Source of the DNA: Helicobacter suis | Lineage (GTDB): Bacteria > Campylobacterota > Campylobacteria > Campylobacterales > Helicobacteraceae | Assembly: GCF_902196135.1 (NCBI RefSeq) | Contig: NZ_CABIKE010000001.1 | Location: 62,001-126,000, forward strand | Length of the DNA stretch: 64,000 nt | Direction: 5' to 3' | In this document: positions 43,384 to 51,909 of the stretch, in pieces | Numbering within the stretch: the first letter of the stretch is position 1 | Layout: the number at the start of each line of letters is the position of its first letter | Notes under the pieces: model-generated | What the model was told of the DNA's origin: nothing | The model's input: the letters and a program-made list of their open reading frames with translations, nothing else | The model's database searches: none | Position numbers and translations under genes: made by a program

Positions 43384-45237
43384 TTAACAGGGTTTAACAC
43401 GCCCTAGTTTGGTGCAATTATCCCCCACTACCTCTAAAAAACTTGCCTCCTTATCTAAGGGCACTTCTACTAGTATAGCCTGTGTGCTAAAGTTTTGTAT
43501 AGACTCTATTGGCGCGTCTAGTACAAAATCTTTTTGAGAAAGCCGTGCGGTTTGGCTTAGGGTGAGTAAAAGATCATTTTCTATAATTTCTTGCGTGCTT
43601 GCAATCAAAGAATGCTCTAAAAGTTGGTATAAAACACCCCATAGATGTTTTTCTTGGATTAAATCAAGGGGTTCTTGTTGTTCTAATAAACTCTCCTCTA
43701 AATATTGCCCCTGTGTCTTTAAAAGATAGAGCAAGCCATCTTGTTGCCATAATTTAGATACAGCTTTATATTGGCACAAACCCACAGCGACTAACACCAA
43801 AGTAGGCGGGATTTTAAAAACCTTGTTATCTCTGTGGGTTTCATTATTTAACGACACATTACCACTCACTACAGGCACTTTTAAAGCCTCTTGGCTTTCT
43901 ATTAGCCCGCCTAGCATTTCCTCTAAAACCCATGCGTCCTCTTCTACACCGGCTAAATTAATCCCATCACTTACACCCAAAATTTTAGCTCCGCCTAACA
44001 CCAAATCGCGGCAAGCACGCACAAAAACGCGTTTGCTATCCTCTCTAGGGTCTTGAATACTTAGGGGAGTGGAGCTTGCTAAAGCTATCATAAGGTGGTT
44101 GTTGATTTCAGGAATCCATATTCGTTTAGTCTCTAAGCTTTGTTTGGAATTTAAGAGATTTTGATGGGTAGTTTGTAAAAAAGAGGGGGCTTTAGCAAAC
44201 AAAGGTTTTAAAGGGGGATTGAGCAATAAAGAGAGGGGCAAAGAGACACAGGGCTTATTTTGAAAAGTGGCTATAAAATCTTGTTGTGGGGTAATTTGCC
44301 CCACGATAGCGCCTTTAAGCCCATATTTAGCGCTAATTTCTAAGGCCTTGTGCGCTTGATCTGGCATGAGACATAAAAGCATGCGTTCTTGAGTCTCGTT
44401 TAATAAAAGCGCTAAAGGCTCTAAAGGTTCATAAAAGGGCACATTCTCCAGCTCTAAACTCACCCCACACCCCCCCTTAAAGGCCAACTCTGCACTAGCG
44501 GTAGCTAACCCTCCAGCCCCTAAATCCTGTGCCCCTATAATGGGTAAAGTGTGATAAATTTGCAAACACGCCTCGATCAGTTTAGCCTGCAATTTGCCAT
44601 CACCTTTAGGTACATTTGAGTTTGTATTAGCCTCTAAGGCTTGGCTACTCATGCGCGCCCCATCTAGCCCCTCAGATCTACTAGGTTTGCCGATAAGCAC
44701 TAATAAAGCCCCTTCTTTGGCTTTTGCATGTACTAAGCATCTTTTTTCAACCACCCCCAAAGCACAGGCATTCACTAACACATTGTGTTTGAAATCTTGA
44801 GAAAGACCGGTATCAGCGCCTAAATCTTGAACATGGGTATTTTTGGCATAATCTTGAATACCCCCTAAAGCTTCTTTCAAACTAGAGTGATTATTAAAAC
44901 GCAAGAAAGATAAGCCCGCCACAGGCCTAGCCCCCATGCTTAAAACATCGCGCTCAATTCCGCCCAAACCTGTAGCCGCCCCCTCTTTAGGGTTTAAAAA
45001 ACTAGGGTGGTTATGCGATTCAACTTTAAATACGGCTGCATACTCTGCGCTAATTTCTACCACCCCCGCATTTTCTGTAAAAGCCCCCAACTTTTTTAAT
45101 AAAGCTTTACTGGAGCGATACGCGCAATGTTCGCTCCATAGCGTGGCAAAAAGGGCTTTTTCTAATTCACTAGGCGCGCGCTTTAAAGTCTGTGTGATAA
45201 TGCTTAGATCAGATTCACTTAGTGAACTTGCGCTCAT
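43384..45237 (-). CDS. purL: Phosphoribosylformylglycinamidine synthase, small PurL type
   Basis: The synthetase subunit of FGAM synthase in purine synthesis; it needs PurS and PurQ partners, which are not in the window. From ATG 45237 it has 617 residues, near the short Thermotoga type. TLWSEHCAYRSSK and VFKVESHNHPSFLNPKEGAATGLGGIERD are the nucleotide and metal motifs of the first half; GLDGARMSSQAL, GAQDLGAGGLATASAE and GNVSLNNET follow. An open frame to 45390 overlaps the preceding gene entirely and is rejected as the start. H. pylori is held to lack most of this pathway, so its presence here is notable. Confidence 0.9.
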   Translation of the reverse strand: MSASSLSESDLSIITQTLKRAPSELEKALFATLWSEHCAYRSSKALLKKLGAFTENAGVVEISAEYAAVFKVESHNHPSFLNPKEGAATGLGGIERDVLSMGARPVAGLSFLRFNNHSSLKEALGGIQDYAKNTHVQDLGADTGLSQDFKHNVLVNACALGVVEKRCLVHAKAKEGALLVLIGKPSRSEGLDGARMSSQALEANTNSNVPKGDGKLQAKLIEACLQIYHTLPIIGAQDLGAGGLATASAELAFKGGCGVSLELENVPFYEPLEPLALLLNETQERMLLCLMPDQAHKALEISAKYGLKGAIVGQITPQQDFIATFQNKPCVSLPLSLLLNPPLKPLFAKAPSFLQTTHQNLLNSKQSLETKRIWIPEINNHLMIALASSTPLSIQDPREDSKRVFVRACRDLVLGGAKILGVSDGINLAGVEEDAWVLEEMLGGLIESQEALKVPVVSGNVSLNNETHRDNKVFKIPPTLVLVAVGLCQYKAVSKLWQQDGLLYLLKTQGQYLEESLLEQQEPLDLIQEKHLWGVLYQLLEHSLIASTQEIIENDLLLTLSQTARLSQKDFVLDAPIESIQNFSTQAILVEVPLDKEASFLEVVGDNCTKLGRVKPC

Positions 45238-45592
45238 AATCGCCCTTATCTGTAACAATTTTAAGCTCGATAAGTTCTGTAGGCTCGCATTTGAGGCGGT
45301 AGACAATTTTTTGAGAATATTTAAGGCGGTGGTTAAAGAGGGGTTCTTTTTTGAATTTTTCTTTGAAATCATCGCCCACTTTGCGGACAATGTTACAAGA
45401 ATTGCCTCTATTTGGAATTACCTTTTTAATCACCACATCCTCGCTATTGAGTGAAATAATGGTTAAAATCGTGCGATCTAGTACAGTGCCAATCACTTTT
45501 CCACCCCGGGGTTTATAAGTGATTTTAAACTGCAAATCAGCCGCTCCTAAACTTGCGCATAAAAGAACACTGCAAAAGAGAGTTTTAAACAT
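45215..45592 (-). CDS. Exported small protein, unknown function
   Basis: A 125-residue protein with a clear signal peptide (MFKTLFCSVLLCASLGAA), so periplasmic or surface-exposed. The mature part is basic and beta-rich: ADLQFKITYKPRGGKVIGTV, then KKVIPNRGNSCNIVRKVGDD and KIVYRLKCEPTELIELKIV, with two cysteines that may form a disulfide. The ATG follows AAGGAAG; an open frame to 45634 lies inside the exonuclease gene. It overlaps purL by 23 bases and the upstream gene by eight, so the three form an operon. No family recognised with confidence. Confidence 0.7.
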   Translation of the reverse strand: MFKTLFCSVLLCASLGAADLQFKITYKPRGGKVIGTVLDRTILTIISLNSEDVVIKKVIPNRGNSCNIVRKVGDDFKEKFKKEPLFNHRLKYSQKIVYRLKCEPTELIELKIVTDKGDYERKFTK

Positions 45593-46400
45593 GATCTTCC
45601 TTTTCTTGGATTTCTTTTTGTAATTCAGCCTCAAGTGCTGTTGTAAACACGGGAGTATAATCCTCTGCGGGTAAATTCTCTTTTAATTCAAGTAAGATAT
45701 TTAAGTAGTTTTCTTTAGGCAAATCGCCCCGACTTAACATGTATTTTAAATAAAGCCAATAGGTGTTGAGTACATCGCTTTGGCAATAGCTATCAATGCG
45801 CTTTAAATCACAAGGTTCTTGGTAATAAAATTTATAAACCTGATCCCCGCTTAGATCATACTTACCCGGCAAGCCACACATCGCACAGATTCCATCAAGC
45901 TTTAGTTTAATACCGCTGAAGTGTCCTAAACTATCTAGTAAATCTACATGGAATGTTTCGCAGTAGCGGTAGCGGTAATTTTTCCATTTATCTTTATTTT
46001 CTTGTTCATAAAAAGAGGGCACGCTAAGATTAAAAGCTAAAGCCTTGAGTAATAAAAGAGGCATGTCAAATTGGCGACCATTGAAGGTTACTAGTTTAGG
46101 TTTGTCTTTGTTAAAAAAGCTAAAAAAATCGGCCACTAAAGTTTTTTCATCATCACATCCCTTACCAAAATTACCCACTTTTTTAAAATAACCCTGTTCA
46201 TCAGCAATTACGCTAGCAATTGAAACAATCTTATGCAAATGCAGGGGTAAAAAGGTGCTTTTATAATGCTCTTCATGCCATGCAAAAACATTTTGACAGA
46301 TTTCTATGGGGTTTTGTGTGTCTTCACACAGATTCGGATAATATTGTTTGATTAGCGCTAGATTAGGCACGGTTTCAATATCTAGTACACATAAACGCAT
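45585..46400 (-). CDS. Predicted 3'-5' exonuclease (RNase H-like, PolB exo-like)
   Basis: A 271-residue protein with the DEDD exonuclease pattern: CVLDIETVPN (motif I, Asp/Glu) at the N-terminus, KLVTFNGRQFDMPLL (motif II), and YCQSDVLNTYWLY (motif III with Asp). It resembles the family of exonucleases related to the DNA polymerase B proofreading domain. It probably trims DNA or RNA; the substrate is unknown. The ATG at 46400 is preceded by AAGGGCG; a GTG one codon earlier is possible. It is divergent from gltX. Confidence 0.82.
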   Translation of the reverse strand: MRLCVLDIETVPNLALIKQYYPNLCEDTQNPIEICQNVFAWHEEHYKSTFLPLHLHKIVSIASVIADEQGYFKKVGNFGKGCDDEKTLVADFFSFFNKDKPKLVTFNGRQFDMPLLLLKALAFNLSVPSFYEQENKDKWKNYRYRYCETFHVDLLDSLGHFSGIKLKLDGICAMCGLPGKYDLSGDQVYKFYYQEPCDLKRIDSYCQSDVLNTYWLYLKYMLSRGDLPKENYLNILLELKENLPAEDYTPVFTTALEAELQKEIQEKEDHV

Positions 46401-46466
46401 CACCGCCCTTTTAAGTTAGCTTGTATTAGAATGGCTATTTTAAAATTTTTGAGCTTAAGGACTTGC

Positions 46467-47852
46467 ATGGTTGTAACGCGCTTTGCCCCCTCCCCTACTG
46501 GGCATTTACACATCGGCGGATTAAGAACAGCCTTGTTTAATTATTTGTACGCAAAAAGTTGTGGCGGTAAATTTTATTTACGCATTGAGGATACGGATTT
46601 AGATCGCAATGTAAAAGAGGCTACAGAGGCGATTTTAAAAGCCTTTGAATGGGTGGGGCTTAAAGCCGACGGGGAAATTCTTTATCAATCTAAGCGCCTT
46701 ACTATTTATCAGCGCTATATTAAGCAATTACTAGAAGAGGGCAAGGCTTATTATTGCTACATGCAAAAAGAAGAGTTAGAGGCTTTAAGAGAAGAGCAAA
46801 AAGCTAGAGGGGAGACTCCTAGATATGACCGGCGTTACCGCGATTTTAAGGGCACACCCCCTGCAAATAAAAAACCTGTTGTGCGTCTTAAAGCACCCCT
46901 AGAGGGGGAGATTGTTTTTTACGATGGGATTAAAGGGGAGGTGCGTATACAAGCAAAAGAATTAGATGATTTTGTGATCGCGCGATCTAATGGAGTACCG
47001 ACTTATAATTTTGTGGTTACCATTGATGATGCGCTAATGGGAATAAGCGCTGTGATTCGTGGAGACGATCACTTAAGTAACACCCCTAAACAAATTTTGA
47101 TCTATCAGGCTTTGGGTTTTACTATTCCAGATTTTTACCATGTTCCCATGATTTTTAACGAGCAAGGGCATAAGATGAGTAAGCGAGACGGGGCTATGGG
47201 GGTGATGGATTATAAAAATTTGGGCTATTTAAAAGAGGCGCTCTTAAATTTTTTGGTGCGGCTTGGCTGGAGTTATGCGGATCAAGAAATTTTTAGCATG
47301 CAAGAGATGTTAGCGTATTTTAAGCCGGAGGATTTAAATAGCGCGCCTAGTTGTTTTAGTTTGCATAAATTAGATTGGCTTAATGCCCACTATCTTAAAG
47401 AAACACCTAGCGCCAAACTCCAAACTTTGCTAGAGGATTTTAATTTACCCCCAAATTTTAAGGATTTAAATGCGCCTCAAAAAGACATTTTATTAAACGA
47501 ATTAAAATTAAGATGCCACACCCTTAAAGAAATGGCAATTAAAATAGCTGAGGTGCTTACACCCCCTGCTAGCCATGCACTTAGTAAGCTAAAAAATTTA
47601 GATCAAGTCCGCACTATCCTCACAAAGTTTAACGCTACACTCACCCCCGCTATATTTGCTAGTTTAGAAACACTTGATGGTTTTTTACACCATTTCATGC
47701 AAGAAAATGATCTTAAACCCGGGGCTTTGATGTTACCTGTGCGGATTGCACTTCTAGGCCAGCCCGGAGGCATTGGGGTTAAAGAAACACTTTCTATATT
47801 AGGATTAGAGGAATGCCAAAGCCGCATAGCGGCTTTTTTAAACAACCTTTAG
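46467..47852 (+). CDS. gltX: Glutamyl-tRNA synthetase (GltX1 type)
   Basis: Charges tRNA-Glu. 461 residues from the ATG at 46467, which follows TTAAGG; an open frame to 46431 has no ribosome site. Class I motifs: FAPSPTGHLHIGGLRTALFN at the N-terminus (HIGH-type) and GHKMSKRDG (KMSKS-type) near residue 240. FYLRIEDTDLDRN and GDDHLSNTPKQI are in the catalytic domain. It matches H. pylori GltX1 rather than the Glu/Gln-specific GltX2. The last codons contain an intrinsic terminator, and the stop overlaps the convergent hof stop. Confidence 0.95.
   Translation: MVVTRFAPSPTGHLHIGGLRTALFNYLYAKSCGGKFYLRIEDTDLDRNVKEATEAILKAFEWVGLKADGEILYQSKRLTIYQRYIKQLLEEGKAYYCYMQKEELEALREEQKARGETPRYDRRYRDFKGTPPANKKPVVRLKAPLEGEIVFYDGIKGEVRIQAKELDDFVIARSNGVPTYNFVVTIDDALMGISAVIRGDDHLSNTPKQILIYQALGFTIPDFYHVPMIFNEQGHKMSKRDGAMGVMDYKNLGYLKEALLNFLVRLGWSYADQEIFSMQEMLAYFKPEDLNSAPSCFSLHKLDWLNAHYLKETPSAKLQTLLEDFNLPPNFKDLNAPQKDILLNELKLRCHTLKEMAIKIAEVLTPPASHALSKLKNLDQVRTILTKFNATLTPAIFASLETLDGFLHHFMQENDLKPGALMLPVRIALLGQPGGIGVKETLSILGLEECQSRIAAFLNNL
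47818..47839 (+). terminator. Intrinsic terminator formed by the last codons of gltX
   Basis: AAAGCCGC, ATA, GCGGCTTT make an 8-base perfect stem with a 3-base loop, followed by the rest of a T6 run. The bases encode the final residues QSRIAAF of GltX, so the hairpin lies wholly inside the reading frame, 11 bases before its stop. On the minus strand the same hairpin is followed only by TTTGG. Confidence 0.6.
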
Positions 47853-49168
47853 TGGTTGTGGCTTCTGACAAAATCTACGAGCTGGCGGGTATCAATACCA
47901 ATTGTAACGAATTGTTGGAAGGTGGTATACCATGGACCGCCATGTCCATTCAAGCTATGGCCATTGCCCCCACCAAAGAAGTTAAAGAAGCAGTCAACCC
48001 GAGCGCTTAACCATTTGTTTTTATAAACATAAAAGAGCGCGATTCGCTCAAAGTTAGGCGCATGATACCATGGCAAGCCAGTATAGAGCGCACGGCCATA
48101 AGTACGATAAAACGCCATTTGAGGTTTATCAGAGAAGTAGTATTTGTTATAAATACCAAAGCCTTTATACTGCGCTACAAAGTCAAATTGTCCGCCAAAG
48201 CTGTTATACCACTGGCTAGGGCCACAATTTACACCCCGTCGTACGCAGTAGTGCTCTTGTTCACTCATCGTACCAAAGGCAAAGGAAATTTGATCCATAT
48301 AAGGCATGAGCCGTTTGAGACTGGTTTTAATATAAGCATAATAGTAGATACGATCTAAGACAGTTGGGTTAGAGTACACACCGGGTACGCCCCCATCTGG
48401 TTTGCCTTGTAAATAAGGATAACCACCGGGCCAAAGAGGATTTGAAGTAATCCCCGGATCATCATTACCGCCCCAAGGATACACGCTTCCCATGCTATAG
48501 TGGCCGGTGTTATGGAAAGCCACAACGCGCCCACCAAATTTAAGGTAATCTTTTAAGAAAGACCACTCACTTGCTCCAAAATAAAGCATTTGATTTAGGT
48601 TATAGTGGTTAGCGGCGTATTCTTTGGTGCCGGGTTTGCCAACATTATTCCAGTTACGGCCTCCATACCAGTCAAGAATAAATTCTGCCCAACCATTCCA
48701 CCAGCGGTTAGGATTATAAGCAGGTTTAAACTGAAACATCGCTCCGCGTGCGGTTGGATCTTTAAACCAGAAGAGCTTTTTAAAAGCCGCAAGAGGATAG
48801 GAAGCAATGGAGTAAGTTCTTGGGATGATCCCGATGTAGGTTCTAAAATTCTTGCCTACATAACTATAATACCCAACTAAACCCCAAGAGTAGGGGAAGT
48901 AACTATAGTGGGTGTGTAGGTTTTGGATAAACCATGCCCCAAACATGAAAGATTGGCGTTTGGTAAATTGCAAACCTATAGTGGGGATAATCCTATTTTT
49001 GAAGTTATCCAAGCTATTCCACATAGGGTTATTTTTGCCCGCGAGGTTATAAGTAAAGCTCATGTATTTGAGGTCCCAAGCAAAACTAACCGCGTCCAGC
49101 CCCGTGCCAAGACCGGCAGAGCAGAGCGCACCAAAAGCCCCGCATTTTAGCAACTTAAACACTTGCAC
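47849..49168 (-). CDS. Hof-family outer membrane protein (porin-like)
   Basis: A 439-residue outer membrane protein of the Helicobacter Hof type. The short signal (CGAFGALCSAGLGTG) is followed by aromatic- and glycine-rich strands: SFAWDLKYMSFTYNLAGKNN, FGAWFIQNLHTHYSYFPYSW, GYYSYVGKNFRTYIGIIPR. The later VDCFFNFFGGGNGHSLNGHG and the ending QLVDFVRSHNH are family-like. Tryptophan and tyrosine are very common, as in wide barrels. The GTG start at 49168 is preceded by AAGGAG. Upstream lie an A9 tract and ten tandem repeats holding TATAAT. The 3' end shares four bases with the gltX stop. Confidence 0.85.
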   Translation of the reverse strand: MQVFKLLKCGAFGALCSAGLGTGLDAVSFAWDLKYMSFTYNLAGKNNPMWNSLDNFKNRIIPTIGLQFTKRQSFMFGAWFIQNLHTHYSYFPYSWGLVGYYSYVGKNFRTYIGIIPRTYSIASYPLAAFKKLFWFKDPTARGAMFQFKPAYNPNRWWNGWAEFILDWYGGRNWNNVGKPGTKEYAANHYNLNQMLYFGASEWSFLKDYLKFGGRVVAFHNTGHYSMGSVYPWGGNDDPGITSNPLWPGGYPYLQGKPDGGVPGVYSNPTVLDRIYYYAYIKTSLKRLMPYMDQISFAFGTMSEQEHYCVRRGVNCGPSQWYNSFGGQFDFVAQYKGFGIYNKYYFSDKPQMAFYRTYGRALYTGLPWYHAPNFERIALFYVYKNKWLSARVDCFFNFFGGGNGHSLNGHGGPWYTTFQQFVTIGIDTRQLVDFVRSHNH

Positions 49169-49268
49169 AACAAGACTCCTTAATTTTGGTTCTGGACTTT
49201 GTTTTGATCAACCTAGCAACCTGATCAGCTTGTCCGAAGCAACAGAAGTATTCTAGGACTTTAAGATA

Positions 49269-49276
49269 AAAAAAAA
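49269..49276. repeat. A9 homopolymer (about 49268-49276) in the hof upstream region
   Basis: Nine A residues in a row (nine T on the hof strand) lie about 100 bases before the hof GTG, between a TATAAA-like box and the gene. T tracts in promoters of Helicobacter outer membrane protein genes are known to vary in length and change expression. Confidence 0.5.
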
Positions 49277-49360
49277 CTTAAAAAGTTCAATTTATAATGT
49301 TTTTTATCTATTTTATGTCTATTAAATCCCACTTTTGGTTAGTTTTAGAACAATGGAGGA

Positions 49361-49460
49361 ATTATAAGGAATTATAAGGAATTATAAGGAATTATAAGGA
49401 ATTATAAGGAATTATAAGGAATTATAAGGAATTATAAGGAATTATAAGGAATTATAAGGA
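49361..49460. repeat. Ten exact tandem copies of a 10-base unit, ATTATAAGGA
   Basis: The run is perfect over 100 bases and is preceded by a partial copy (GGA). On the minus strand each unit reads TCCTTATAAT and holds a consensus -10 hexamer pointing to the hof gene; on the plus strand each holds TATAAG and the ribosome-like AAGGA. The unit is about one helical turn, so a change in copy number keeps the same face of the DNA. It lies in the 354-base space between the divergent hof and DUF342 genes, 193 bases before the hof start and 62 before the DUF342 gene. Exact copies point to recent expansion. Confidence 0.98.
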
Positions 49461-49522
49461 ATTAGCGCGCCCGCGCCGTTTTATGGTTTTGCAGAGTTTT
49501 TAATTTTTTAGGAGAGTGTATT

Positions 49523-51346
49523 TTGGGTGATTTTTATTCCAAAATTGTAGAAAACTGCGCAGATATAGGGCTTGAGTTAGAAAAGGTAGCGCAGTCTTAT
49601 AATCTTGATGTGGGCGAGTTGTGGTTTGATTTACTCAAAGTACACACCCTGATACGCATAGACCCTAAGGGCGAATTTAAAATTTTAAGTCCTGAGAATG
49701 CAAAACGCATTGATGAGGATTCTTTTTATGAAAACAAAAATTTAGAGGTGATTCAACGCTATGACATCTGTGTTAAAAAAAGACTCTTTAAATATTTCTT
49801 AGACATAGAATTATCCGCCGATGAGGATAAGCTGTATGTGGTGCTTGAACATCCCTTTATGATCATTAATGATCAATGGCTGTTTAATGAGCTATGCGAT
49901 CATGTAGAAGCTTGCATGGCCTTTAAAAGAATCATCTTGCGCCAAATGCCAGCCCAGCACGCATTATTTAAACAAGAACTTGCCCGCTGCGCTACACTAG
50001 ACACCTATCCCGATCGCTTTTGTATCAAATACGCAAACTACAAGCCCAGTAGGCATGGGTTTTTTGAATTTTCTTTAAAAAAAGTTTGGGAACAGAAGAA
50101 CAACGAAGATGCCCCGATTAACTCCATTTATGGAACGGGTAAAGGCAATGTAGTTTTAGAGTACATTAAACCCGTACAGGGGGTAACTGGGCGTAATTTA
50201 AAAGGGAAAATGTGTGTAGTTGAAACAATAGAAAATACGCCTGTTGTGTTAGAGTACAGCGCGGAGGCTTTTGAGGCTAGTGATTCGCCACAAAAAATTA
50301 GCTATATTTCTAAGGCGATTCAGTATGTGGCCTTCCTTAGCACCTCCTCAAATAATACCCTTAAAAGTTTTGTAAGATACGACTATATGGACATGAAGAG
50401 TACGAATATGCCCATGTTTTTAGGAGGGATTGAGGAGGGCCCGATACTTAAAATTGGCTCTAAAAGTGAAATTGATGATGCCATTGAAAATAATTTACGG
50501 GTAGAGGCTAAAGAAATTTATATTCAGGGCAATGTGGGTAAAAATGTTAAATTAGTGGCTAAGAAAATTTCTATTGAGGGGCAATTGCACGCTGAGAGTA
50601 GTGCCATAGCTGATGAGATTGCTATCACTAATAATAAAGGTCTGTGCAAGGGTAAGATTGTGCGCTGTAAATATGCTGATCGGGGGACTATCTTTGCTGA
50701 AACTTGCGAGGTTGAAGCCTGTGCGGGGACTTTAATCCATGCTAAAGAAATCACAATCAAACAGGTTAAGTCTAATAACACCTTTTATTTTTCCTCCAAG
50801 TGTGATATAGAAAGTGTAGATGGCAATGAAAATGCCTTTCGCTTTTCTGCCTTTAGCACACCTGAAAATAAGGAAGTTTTAGAGCACATTAGAGTAGCGA
50901 TGGATACTTACAAAGACAAAGCACAAAGGGTTATGGTTGAGTATCAAAAGCTAAATGTTTATATGCAAAAAAACCAACCCGTTATTGATAAAATCCGCAA
51001 CGCCGATGTTGCCACACGAAAAGCGCTCATTGAACAAGATTCTATCAAACGCATTTATTATGATTTTATGGATTGCTTAAAACGGGTTAAAATTTTACAC
51101 ATGTATCTTTCTAGAATCCAAGACCTCAACCGCTCCTTTGTAGAACGGTTAACCCAAATTGAATCAGAAATGAAACAGGCAAAAATCCATACAAATGGTC
51201 CTTGGACGGCGTTTAACACCATCACCTATGTAAAAATCTATACAAGAGGTTCTCAAAATGTCTTGACAGAAAAGGGAGAAACAGCAGATTATATTTTAGA
51301 AAATGGAGAGGTGAGTAAGGTTGCGCGCTACCAACACGCCACTTAA
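49523..51346 (+). CDS. DUF342/FapA-family protein
   Basis: A 607-residue soluble protein. The middle region (about 230-430) has the stacked beta-helix of the FapA/DUF342 family: GTGKGNVVLEYIKPVQGVTG, ILKIGSKSEIDDAIENNLRV, IYIQGNVGKNVKLVAKKISI and GTIFAETCEVEACAGTLI. A coiled region (about 460-560) follows, and the C-terminus is TRGSQNVLTEKGETADYILE. In other bacteria relatives are called flagellar assembly protein A. The start is TTG at 49523, eight bases after AGGAG. ruvA follows after three bases. The gene before it in H. pylori is mviN; here it is the repeat array. Confidence 0.8.
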   Translation: MGDFYSKIVENCADIGLELEKVAQSYNLDVGELWFDLLKVHTLIRIDPKGEFKILSPENAKRIDEDSFYENKNLEVIQRYDICVKKRLFKYFLDIELSADEDKLYVVLEHPFMIINDQWLFNELCDHVEACMAFKRIILRQMPAQHALFKQELARCATLDTYPDRFCIKYANYKPSRHGFFEFSLKKVWEQKNNEDAPINSIYGTGKGNVVLEYIKPVQGVTGRNLKGKMCVVETIENTPVVLEYSAEAFEASDSPQKISYISKAIQYVAFLSTSSNNTLKSFVRYDYMDMKSTNMPMFLGGIEEGPILKIGSKSEIDDAIENNLRVEAKEIYIQGNVGKNVKLVAKKISIEGQLHAESSAIADEIAITNNKGLCKGKIVRCKYADRGTIFAETCEVEACAGTLIHAKEITIKQVKSNNTFYFSSKCDIESVDGNENAFRFSAFSTPENKEVLEHIRVAMDTYKDKAQRVMVEYQKLNVYMQKNQPVIDKIRNADVATRKALIEQDSIKRIYYDFMDCLKRVKILHMYLSRIQDLNRSFVERLTQIESEMKQAKIHTNGPWTAFNTITYVKIYTRGSQNVLTEKGETADYILENGEVSKVARYQHAT

Positions 51347-51349
51347 TCC

Positions 51350-51901
51350 ATGATTGTCGGGTTAAGGGGCACTATTTTACAGGTTTTGCCTACTTTTATT
51401 GAGTTAGAAATTGGTGGGGTTGTTTATGGGGTACATGTCAGAGCAGGGGAGAATTTTGAGCCAAAACAAGAAGTGTATTTACACACCGCCCAGATTATTA
51501 AAGAGGACGGGCATAGCCTTTATGGCTTTGTGCAGCGCACAGAAAAAGAACTTTTTGAACGGCTTTTAAAAGTTAATGGAGTGGGGCCTCGCGTGGCTTT
51601 GGCTATTTTATCTACCTATAGCTGTGCTGATTTTAGTACATGTATTCAAAGTAAAGACTTGAAGGCCTTACAAAGAGTACCGGGCGTGGGGGCTAAGTTA
51701 GCCGGAAAAATCATGCTAGATTTAGCCGGTTTAGTGCTACAAGAGGAAACAGAAATAAAAGATAGAGCCATAGAGCAAGCCGTGTTAGGTTTACAAAGTC
51801 TAGGGTTTAAAACAACAGAGGCATTTAAAATTTGTTCAAACTTACCCAAAGGGCTAGATACAGCAGATTTAATTAAACTAGCCCTCCAACAACTTAAATG
51901 A
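51350..51901 (+). CDS. ruvA: Holliday junction DNA helicase subunit RuvA
   Basis: Binds the four-way junction and loads RuvB. The protein has 183 residues. Domain I is the OB-fold (MIVGLRGTILQVLPTFIELE), domain II carries two helix-hairpin-helix motifs (LLKVNGVGPRVALAIL and LQRVPGVGAKLAGKIM), and a short domain III (VLGLQSLGFKTTEAFK) contacts RuvB. It has no ribosome site of its own and lies three bases after the DUF342 stop, so it is probably translated by coupling. Confidence 0.96.
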   Translation: MIVGLRGTILQVLPTFIELEIGGVVYGVHVRAGENFEPKQEVYLHTAQIIKEDGHSLYGFVQRTEKELFERLLKVNGVGPRVALAILSTYSCADFSTCIQSKDLKALQRVPGVGAKLAGKIMLDLAGLVLQEETEIKDRAIEQAVLGLQSLGFKTTEAFKICSNLPKGLDTADLIKLALQQLK

Positions 51902-51909
51902 GAAGTAAA

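Noticed and set aside
43384-45390. PurL start at 45390 (668 residues)
   Set aside because: The added 51 residues lie inside the secreted-protein gene, are of low complexity, and lack a ribosome site; ATG at 45237 fits the family N-terminus.
49361-49460. The decamer array as a CRISPR array
   Set aside because: The units are contiguous with no spacers and no cas genes are near.
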